From Bog-473 sp963756025 (GTDB lineage: Bacteria; Actinomycetota; Acidimicrobiia; Acidimicrobiales; RAAP-2), in contig CAVWMF010000007.1 in NCBI GenBank assembly GCA_963756025.1, positions 930,001-994,000 on the forward strand: 64,000 nucleotides of DNA. The letters are read 5' to 3'. Position numbers and translations under genes: made by a program. Each line of letters begins with the position of its first letter. Position 1 is the stretch's first letter. Below are positions 58,410-64,000 of this stretch, piece after piece. The notes under the pieces are model-generated. The model searched no databases and was not told where the DNA came from. It was given only the letters and a program-made list of their open reading frames with translations.

Positions 58410-58464
58410 GTGATCCAGACGGTCGTCATGTGATCCAGACGGTCGTCATGTGATCCAGACGGTC
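58408..58464. repeat. 20-bp tandem repeat at the dehydrogenase/desulfurase junction
   Basis: The unit CATGTGATCCAGACGGTCGT occurs from 58408 and 58428 as exact copies and again from 58448 as a partial third copy. On the minus strand each copy carries ATCACATGA, the end of the dehydrogenase gene. The desulfurase ATG falls in the last copy, so the array looks like a duplication of an original ATGA overlap between the two genes. Confidence 0.93.
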
Positions 58465-59810
58465 TTGGCGTTGGTGAACTCCTTCAACCCGAGCTCGGAG
58501 AGCTCACGACCGAAGCCCGAGCGCTTGATCCCTCCGAAGGGCAACTCCGGCGTGGAGACGACCATGGCGTTGACGAACACGGCTCCGGCCTCCAGCTCCT
58601 CGATGCAGCGCCGTTGCTCCTCCTCGTCATTCGTCCAGACGCTCGAACCGAGTCCGAAGGTGGTGGAGTTGGCAACCTCGAGTGCGGCATCGAGGTCGGG
58701 GACCCGTTCGACAATGGCCACAGGACCGAACAATTCCTCTTGCGCCACCGGCATGTCCGAGGTCACGCCCGAAAGGACTGTCGGCTTGAGGTACCACCCG
58801 GGCCCCTCCACCGGCTCCCCGCCCCCGTGCACCACGGCGCCCTGGTTCCGGGCCTCTTCGATCTGTCCCAGCAATTCCGCCCGTTGCGCCTCCGACACGA
58901 TCGGCCCCACCTGCGTCGCCGGGTCGAATGGGTCTCCCACCACGAGCGCGTCCATGGCCGCGGTGAAGCGCTCCAGGAACTCGTCCGCCACCGGCTCGAC
59001 CACAATGAAACGCTTGGCCGCGATGCAGGACTGGCCGTTGTTCTGCACCCGGGCCGTCACCGCCGTCCGCACCGCGTTGTCGAGGTCGGCCGAGGCCAGC
59101 ACGATGAACGGATCGGAGCCTCCGAGCTCGAGGACGCTCTTCTTCAAGGCGTGCCCGGCCGTCGACGCCACCGACATGCCGGCCTTCTCGCTCCCGGTGA
59201 GTGTGACCGCGGCGATCCGCGGATCCTCGATGAGCGCGGCGATGTCCTTGCTCTCAATGAAGAGATTGGTGAATGCGCCCGGCGGCAGGCCGGCCCGGCG
59301 AAAGATGTCCTCCAAAAGGAGCGCCGTCTGCGGGACGTTGGACGCGTGTTTGAGCAGGCCGACGTTGCCCACCATGAGCGCCGGCGCCGCGAAGCGCACC
59401 ACCTGCCACAGCGGGAAGTTCCACGGCATGATGGCCAGGACCGGTCCGATCGGCTGGTAGTGCACATACGAACGCGACGCGCCGGTGGTGATCGGTTCGT
59501 CCGCCAACAACGATTCGGCGTGCTCGGCGAACCAGCGCAGGCCCATGGCGCACTTCGATGCCTCGGCCCGTGCGGCGGCGAACGTCTTGCCCATCTCGGT
59601 GGTCACGATGCGCGCGATGTCCGGCACCTCGCCCTCGAAGAGGTCCGCCGCGTTGCTGAGATGGCGGGCGCGCTCGGCGAAGCTGGTGGTGCGGTACTCG
59701 AGGAACGTGTCGAAGGCCTGTTGCAACAGCGCTTCCACCTCGGCCGGGGTGTGCGCCGGAAACGTCTTCTCGGTCTGACCGGTGGCGGGATTGATCGTGG
59801 CGTAGGACAT
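58446..59810 (-). CDS. NAD(P)+ aldehyde dehydrogenase, succinate-semialdehyde dehydrogenase type
   Basis: The 454-residue enzyme fits the short GabD/Sad-type group, which oxidises succinate semialdehyde from GABA. The catalytic Glu is in KKSVLELGGSDPFIV and the nucleophile Cys in VQNNGQSCIAAKRFIV. Cofactor-site residues are in IMPWNFPLWQVVRFA and SEKAGMS, and AVFVNAMVVSTPELPFGGIK is near the end. A role in GABA or polyamine breakdown is inferred; a C26 amidohydrolase of the gamma-glutamyl-GABA type is encoded 4 kb away. The last codons lie in the first copy of a tandem repeat. Confidence 0.92.
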   Translation of the reverse strand: MSYATINPATGQTEKTFPAHTPAEVEALLQQAFDTFLEYRTTSFAERARHLSNAADLFEGEVPDIARIVTTEMGKTFAAARAEASKCAMGLRWFAEHAESLLADEPITTGASRSYVHYQPIGPVLAIMPWNFPLWQVVRFAAPALMVGNVGLLKHASNVPQTALLLEDIFRRAGLPPGAFTNLFIESKDIAALIEDPRIAAVTLTGSEKAGMSVASTAGHALKKSVLELGGSDPFIVLASADLDNAVRTAVTARVQNNGQSCIAAKRFIVVEPVADEFLERFTAAMDALVVGDPFDPATQVGPIVSEAQRAELLGQIEEARNQGAVVHGGGEPVEGPGWYLKPTVLSGVTSDMPVAQEELFGPVAIVERVPDLDAALEVANSTTFGLGSSVWTNDEEEQRRCIEELEAGAVFVNAMVVSTPELPFGGIKRSGFGRELSELGLKEFTNAKTVWIT

Positions 59811-59841
59811 GAACCGATTCTTACCGCAGTGTGGCTCCGGT

Positions 59842-61254
59842 TCAGTCGCCGGGGCCCGCAGCGTCGCCCAGACCCAGATGGTCGGGCACGGCCCGCCGGA
59901 TCAACTTCCCGGTGGCCGTGTGCGGAAGCTCCGTCGTGGCGAAGTAGTCCTTGGGCCGCTTGTACGGCGCCAACTGTTGCGCCGCGGCCGACCGCATGGC
60001 CTCCTCGACCCCGCCGCCAGCGGCGATCGCGCTGCCATCGGCGACATAGGCCACGCACACCTTCTGACCCCACTGCTCGTCGGGCACCCCGAATACCGCC
60101 AGCTGGACGAGTCCCGGCACGGCGGAGAGCACGGCTTCCACCTCGGCCGGATAGACGTTGACCCCTCCGCTGATGATGAGATCGTGCCGGCGCCCCGAGA
60201 GGTACAGGTAGCCCTCGGCATCGAGCCGGCCCAGATCGCCCACGGTGCAGGCCGCACCCCGCCAGGCCTGACGGGTCGCCTCCTCGTTCCGCCAATAGCT
60301 GAAGCGGGCGAAGTCGGGCATGTCGCACCAGATGGTGCCCGACCGCCGTCGCCCTGTCCCCGCTCGTCGTCGGGACCTGACGAAGAGCCGCCGGCCCGGC
60401 CGGGCCCGACCCACCGTGCCGGGGTGCGCCAGCCATTCGTCGGGACCACAGACGGTGAACTGCGCCTCGGTCGAGCCGTAGAACTCCCACACGACGCCGG
60501 GGTTGACCCGCTCCATGATCGCCCGCTTCACCGAGGGCGGGCAGGGTGCACCGGCATGGGCCAGGAGGCGCAGGGAATCGAACACCTCGTCGGGGCCGAG
60601 CGCGGGCTCCTGCAGGATCCGCTGGAGATGGGTCGGCACCAGGAAAGCCGTGGTCGGGCGCAGCCGGCGCAGCACATCCAGCGCGGTCGAGGCATCGAAG
60701 CGGCCGAGAATGGCCAACGAGCCGCCCGAGAGGAGCGTGCCCGCGCAGAAGCGCACCGAGACCGTGTGGTACATCGGCGAGCAGACCATGTGCAGGTCGT
60801 CGGCATCGAAGTGCCAGACGGCCGCCTCGTCGTCGAAGACCGCCTGTGCGGTGCGCTCGTCCCAGACCCCGGTGGTCACGCCCTTGGGCCGGCCGGTGGT
60901 ACCCGATGTGTAGTGCATCGGCCGGGTCAGCGGGTAGGGCGCCAACTCCGCCGGCGGCCCGTCCAACAGCCGCGACAGCATCTCGCGGTCGAGGACCTCG
61001 AAGGTCGGTTGGGCATCCGCGATGAGGAGGTCGCGTTCGGGCGTGGTGAGCGTGGCGTTGAGGAGGACCGGGATCACTCCGCAACGTGCGGCGCCGAGCA
61101 CGGCACAGATCAGATCGGCCGACGACGGGAGCCAGAAGGCGACACGATCGCCCACCTGGCAACCACGATCGCGGAGGGCCCCCGCCACCCGGCGCTGACG
61201 GGCTTCGGCATCCGCCGCCTCGAGCACTTCCACGGTCGGTGCGCTCTTTTTCAC
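59842..61254 (-). CDS. AMP-forming acyl-CoA synthetase/ligase
   Basis: The enzyme activates a carboxylic acid via acyl-AMP. Motifs are PLTRPMHYTSGTTGRPKGVT (P-loop), WEFYGSTEAQFTVCG, YLYLSGRRHDLIISGGVNVY with the hinge, and the catalytic Lys in PYKRPKDYFATTELPHTATG with KLIRRAV. GTG 61254 gives 470 residues. A short stretch, FVRSRRRAGTGRRRSG, is abnormally Arg-rich; in the neighbouring frame it would read DDERGQGDGG, so two compensating frameshifts may be present there. It is divergent from sir2. The substrate is not clear. Confidence 0.9.
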   Translation of the reverse strand: MKKSAPTVEVLEAADAEARQRRVAGALRDRGCQVGDRVAFWLPSSADLICAVLGAARCGVIPVLLNATLTTPERDLLIADAQPTFEVLDREMLSRLLDGPPAELAPYPLTRPMHYTSGTTGRPKGVTTGVWDERTAQAVFDDEAAVWHFDADDLHMVCSPMYHTVSVRFCAGTLLSGGSLAILGRFDASTALDVLRRLRPTTAFLVPTHLQRILQEPALGPDEVFDSLRLLAHAGAPCPPSVKRAIMERVNPGVVWEFYGSTEAQFTVCGPDEWLAHPGTVGRARPGRRLFVRSRRRAGTGRRRSGTIWCDMPDFARFSYWRNEEATRQAWRGAACTVGDLGRLDAEGYLYLSGRRHDLIISGGVNVYPAEVEAVLSAVPGLVQLAVFGVPDEQWGQKVCVAYVADGSAIAAGGGVEEAMRSAAAQQLAPYKRPKDYFATTELPHTATGKLIRRAVPDHLGLGDAAGPGD

Positions 61255-61304
61255 CTTCGCAGCGTACCGACCGCCGCGCCGGCTTCCCGTGAGACGATGT
61301 CGCC

Positions 61305-62088
61305 GTGACACGCACGGACGTGGAGATGGCGAGCGCCCTCGTTGCTCGTTCGCAGCGGATCGTGGTCCTCACCGGAGCCGGCATCTCCACCGACTCGGGC
61401 ATCCCCGACTTCCGGGGGCCCAACGGGCTGTGGACGAAGGACCCGGCGGCGGAGAGAGCGGCGAACCTCGACACCTACGTGCACGATCCCGAGGTGCGGA
61501 GGCGCTCCTGGCAGAACCGCCTCACGTCCCCGCTGTGGCTGGCCGAGCCCAACGAGGGCCACGCCGCGCTGGTGACCCTCGAGCGGGCCGGCCGCCTCGA
61601 CACGCTGGTCACCCAGAACATCGACGGCCTCCATCAGAAGGCCGGATCGGATCCGGCCCGCATCGTCGAGATCCACGGCAATTCGTCGGAGATCGTGTGC
61701 CTGCGCTGCGACCATCGCCAACCGGCGGAGCCCGTGCACGATCGCGTCCGGGGCGGCGAAGCGGACCCGAGCTGCGAGGAGGTGCGCGAGGACGGATCGA
61801 CGTGCGGCGGGAATCCTGAAGTCGGCCACGATCAGCTTCGGCCAGAATCTCGTGGCGCGGGACCTGCGCCGGGCTGAAGCGGCGGGGGCGGCGTGCGACC
61901 TTCTGCTGGCCGTGGGATCGACGCTCGCCGTGTTCCCCGCCGCCGGCCTCGTGCCGATCGCGTCCCGGGCTGGCGCCGCCGTGGTGATCCTCAACGGTGC
62001 CCCCACCGACATGGACCCGCTGGCCGACGTCGTGGTCAACGGCCCGATCAGCGAGCTGTTGCCGGTGCTGGTCGCCGGATCCCCATGA
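61305..62088 (+). CDS. Sir2-family NAD-dependent protein deacylase, one frameshift as read
   Basis: Sirtuins remove acyl groups from lysines using NAD+. The N-terminal part has IVVLTGAGISTDSGIPDFRG, LVTQNIDGLHQKAGSDPARI and IHGNSSEIVCLRCDHRQPAE with the first zinc Cys pair. After GSTCGGN the frame changes near 61812 by one extra base; the rest, ILKSATISFGQNLVARDLRR and LLAVGSTLAVFPAAGLVPIA, is in the next frame to TGA 62088. The corrected length of 260 residues is normal. GTG 61305 starts it. It overlaps the DinB-like gene by 4 nt. Confidence 0.92.
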
Positions 62089-62597
62089 ACGACTGGGGCC
62101 CTTCGACGTACGGCCAACCCTGCCGGGAATGCGACTTCGACTGGGCCCTCGCGCTCCAAGGTGCCGGGGCGGGCATGCGTGCGCTCGCCACCTCCTACCG
62201 GGACCTCCTCCGGGGCGCCAGCGGGCGCGAGCAGCATCCCGACCTCTCGTGGAGCAGCGCCGCCTACGTCAGCCATGTGGCCGACAACCTGCGCATCTGG
62301 ACCGAACGGCTGCAGGGAATAGCAGCGGGAGCGTCGCGCCGGGTGGGCAGCTACGACGAGAACGAGCTGGCCGTGGCGAGGAACTACGAGACGATCCCCT
62401 TGCCAGCGGCCATGTGGTCGTTGCAGCTCTCGATGGCCGAGTGGGTACGGGCGGTCGAGGCAGCGTCGCCGAAGGGCACCGTGCTCGTCCACCCCGAGCG
62501 CGGCGAGATGGACCTGCTCGACATCGTGGCGGCCAACACGCACGACGCCCAGCACCACCTGTGGGACATCGAGCGGACGCTGCGGTGGGAGGACTGA
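62085..62597 (+). CDS. DinB-like four-helix-bundle protein
   Basis: The 170-residue protein has the DinB/YfiT fold, with metal-binding histidines in AAYVSHVADNLRIWTERL and in IVAANTHDAQHHLWDIERTL. It starts with a short segment (QPCRECDFDWALALQGAG) carrying a CXXC pair, which is not usual for DinB. Some relatives are mycothiol- or bacillithiol-dependent S-transferases, so a thiol-related function is possible in an actinobacterium, but this is inference. ATG 62085 overlaps the sir2 stop. Confidence 0.82.
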   Translation: MNDWGPSTYGQPCRECDFDWALALQGAGAGMRALATSYRDLLRGASGREQHPDLSWSSAAYVSHVADNLRIWTERLQGIAAGASRRVGSYDENELAVARNYETIPLPAAMWSLQLSMAEWVRAVEAASPKGTVLVHPERGEMDLLDIVAANTHDAQHHLWDIERTLRWED

Positions 62598-62630
62598 GCG
62601 CACCACCGCCGGCTGCGTAACCTTCGGCGC

Positions 62631-63023
62631 GTGGAGAGCACCGAGCATCCGAACGCCGTCGCCTACCGCCGGACGGCCGATGCGTTCCGGTCCGGCGACC
62701 TGGACGTGTTGGCCACGCTCATCGACGGCGATGTGGTCTGGCACGTTCCGGGCGCACACGTGATGGCGGGTGACATCCACGGCCTGCATGCGCTGCTGGA
62801 CTGGTTCTCACAGCTGCGACCCAAAGGGTTCTGGCTCACTGAGCACGATGTCTTCGGGAACGATGCACACGTGTGCGCCTTGAGCATCATGGGGGCACGA
62901 CGCGGGAGCGTTGATGTGCGGACACGTGTCGTCAGCATCTTCCACTACCGCCACGGGATGCAGGTCGAGCGGTGGTTCTACCCCGAGGACCCTGTCTCCT
63001 GGGACAGGATCTTTGCGGATTGA
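62631..63023 (+). CDS. SnoaL-like/NTF2-fold protein
   Basis: The 130-residue protein fits the SnoaL-like NTF2 fold: AYRRTADAFRSGDLDVLATL, DGDVVWHVPGAHVMAGDIHG, and a C-terminal strand pair with DVRTRVVSIFHYRHGMQVER and WFYPEDPVSWDRIF. Members are small-molecule isomerases or ligand-binding proteins. GTG 62631 starts it 33 nt after the DinB-like gene on the same strand. The substrate is unknown. Confidence 0.85.
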   Translation: MESTEHPNAVAYRRTADAFRSGDLDVLATLIDGDVVWHVPGAHVMAGDIHGLHALLDWFSQLRPKGFWLTEHDVFGNDAHVCALSIMGARRGSVDVRTRVVSIFHYRHGMQVERWFYPEDPVSWDRIFAD

Positions 63024-63049
63024 TGCGTCGATCCCGGTCCCCGATCCGG

Positions 63050-63178
63050 CTACTCGCCCTCTGACCTGGCCTTCCGCCGTGGTTTGAGGGCGAACCACCA
63101 GATGCTCGCCATCGTCCCCAAAATGCCGACGGTGGCCGCCACCGGCTTCACAACTTTTTTGGCCCCGCTCTTTGCCAT
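63050..63178 (-). CDS. Small single-pass membrane protein
   Basis: ATG 63178 gives 42 residues: a basic start (MAKSGAKKVVKPVAATVG), one hydrophobic helix (ILGTMASIWWFAL) and a very basic tail (KPRRKARSEGE). The frame extends to 63355 but that part overlaps the amidotransferase gene and looks non-coding. Function is unknown. The amphipathic and basic character supports a real gene, but the size keeps the call uncertain. Confidence 0.5.
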   Translation of the reverse strand: MAKSGAKKVVKPVAATVGILGTMASIWWFALKPRRKARSEGE

Positions 63179-63221
63179 GGGGGCAGACACTACTGCCCGC
63201 GTGCGGGCTGGAGGCGGTACC

Positions 63222-63944
63222 TCAGCTTTTGTGGGAGGCGGCGGCAGCCACCAGGGCGGCAAACGGTCGCGGGTCTCCGGCCTCTTCGGGGTGCCACTGC
63301 ACACCCAGGACGAAGGACGCCCCGGATAGCTCGACCGCTTCGACGACACCGTCATCGGCGCCGGCCGTCTGCACCAACCCGACGCCGAGGTCCTTGATCG
63401 CCTGGTGGTGGGAGCAGAGCGCGGTCGTGGTGGGTCCGAAGATCGTCGCCGCGTGGCTCCCCGGGGTGGTCGTGACCTTCACCTCGCCGAACACGAAGGG
63501 GGCGCGGCGGTGCTCATCGTGTCCCACGACGTCAGGCAGGTGCTGGTGCAATGTGCCCCTGCGCTCGATGTTGAGGATCTGACAGCCCCGGCAGATGGCG
63601 AGCACGGGCAGGTCGACCCGCAGGGCCGCCGCCAGCAGCGCCCGTTCGCTTTCGTCGCGGATCGGGTTGACACCCACCACTTCGGGTGCAGCCGTCTCTG
63701 CGTAGGAGGCCGGATCGACGTCGCCGCCACCGGTCAGTACCAATCCGTCGAGTAGAGCAATCACCTCCTCGGCGCCGAAGCTGGGCCCGGTGGGGGCGGT
63801 CCGCAACGGCGGGAGCAGGAGCGGGCGACCCCCCGCCGACGCGACGAGCTCGTAGTACGACTGGGGCAGCACTGCGGAGGGACGTTCCCAGCCACCCCAG
63901 GCCACCTTGGCGACATAGGTCGAGATGCCGATGAGCGGGATCAC
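63222..63944 (-). CDS. Class I glutamine amidotransferase-like hydrolase (peptidase C26, gamma-glutamyl-GABA hydrolase type)
   Basis: The protein resembles PuuD, which releases GABA from gamma-glutamyl-GABA. The nucleophile Cys lies in VLAICRGCQILNIERRGTLH, and the His-Glu pair in FVLGVQWHPEE. DGLVLTGGGDVDPASY is the typical C26 segment. GTG 63944 gives about 240 residues; a frame-matched ATG at 63995 is near the window edge. Where PuuD has GMQLLNV, this protein has GCQILNI with an additional Cys next to the active site. A link with the succinate-semialdehyde dehydrogenase gene at 58.4 kb is possible but not shown. Confidence 0.85.
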   Translation of the reverse strand: MIPLIGISTYVAKVAWGGWERPSAVLPQSYYELVASAGGRPLLLPPLRTAPTGPSFGAEEVIALLDGLVLTGGGDVDPASYAETAAPEVVGVNPIRDESERALLAAALRVDLPVLAICRGCQILNIERRGTLHQHLPDVVGHDEHRRAPFVFGEVKVTTTPGSHAATIFGPTTTALCSHHQAIKDLGVGLVQTAGADDGVVEAVELSGASFVLGVQWHPEEAGDPRPFAALVAAAASHKS

Positions 63945-64000
63945 CGCCTCCAGCGTACAAAACGGTTGGACGGGACCCTGCGGGCACGCCATCATGCGTC

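Overview
The window is 64 kb of uniformly GC-rich DNA, densely packed with genes on both strands. Many genes start with GTG and many neighbours overlap by 4 nt. The gene content points to an actinobacterium: a PASTA-domain Ser/Thr kinase, GatCAB, a coiled-coil NlpC/P60 hydrolase, a FadA5-type thiolase, an ethylmalonyl-CoA pathway gene set like that of Streptomyces, DUF6941, DUF2277 and an SCP2-like protein. A lineage such as Acidimicrobiia is my inference and is not proven by the sequence. No rRNA, tRNA, CRISPR array, complete insertion sequence or phage was seen. No gene-free stretch exceeds 300 bp; the longest, about 280 bp, is upstream of ilvC.

Layout. 1-5 kb: the end of an enoyl-CoA hydratase gene, a four-cysteine small protein, sufB, and an S9 peptidase gene broken by three frameshifts. 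5-9.6 kb: a membrane protein with a RodZ-C-like domain, then a minus-strand run (DUF6941, MaoC hydratase, mutY, metallo-beta-lactamase-fold hydrolase, flavin reductase, RmlC-like epimerase). 9.6-13.7 kb: a methyltransferase, a (2S)-methylsuccinyl-CoA dehydrogenase-like gene, a malyl-CoA lyase-like gene and a dienelactone hydrolase. 13.8-16.3 kb: an NlpC/P60 hydrolase and a divergent Lgt. 16.4-30.6 kb: leuB-ilvE-cimA followed by acyl-CoA dehydrogenase, thiolase and thioesterase genes; greA-leuC-leuD; adenine deaminase; leuA with a GNAT gene. 31-35.4 kb: serA, aspC and serC. 35.4-38.3 kb: DUF2277, DUF899, a VOC protein, and a DUF4097 gene with a ribbon-helix-helix regulator. 38.5-43.9 kb: ilvB-ilvN-ilvC and ilvD. 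43.9-46.9 kb: an MMPL transporter and a divergent TetR. 46.9-51 kb: gatC-gatA-gatB behind an esterase. 51-59.8 kb: an SCP2-like protein, the PASTA kinase, ligA, mnmA, cysteine desulfurase and a succinate-semialdehyde-type dehydrogenase. 59.8-64 kb: an acyl-CoA synthetase, Sir2, DinB-like and SnoaL-like genes and a C26 glutamine amidotransferase.

How it fits together. The window holds almost the whole branched-chain amino acid pathway: ilvBNCDE, leuABCD, and cimA as the 2-oxobutyrate source. The main regulatory discovery is that ilvB, leuA and leuB are each preceded by the same small module. It has a promoter with exactly 17 nt between the -35 and -10 hexamers, then a 12-16 codon leader ORF whose ATG lies only 9-10 nt after the -10 box, so the transcript should be almost leaderless. 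A GC-rich hairpin follows directly at the stop codon, and then an intrinsic terminator. The leader peptides are rich in Ile/Leu/Val, Leu, and Val/Ile respectively, which is the signature of ribosome-mediated attenuation.

Quality note. At least eight single-base frameshifts hit five otherwise intact genes (S9 peptidase, gatB, ligA, mnmA, sir2). Seven are +1. Because gatB and ligA are normally essential and every gene regains full length after correction, sequencing error is more likely than true gene decay.
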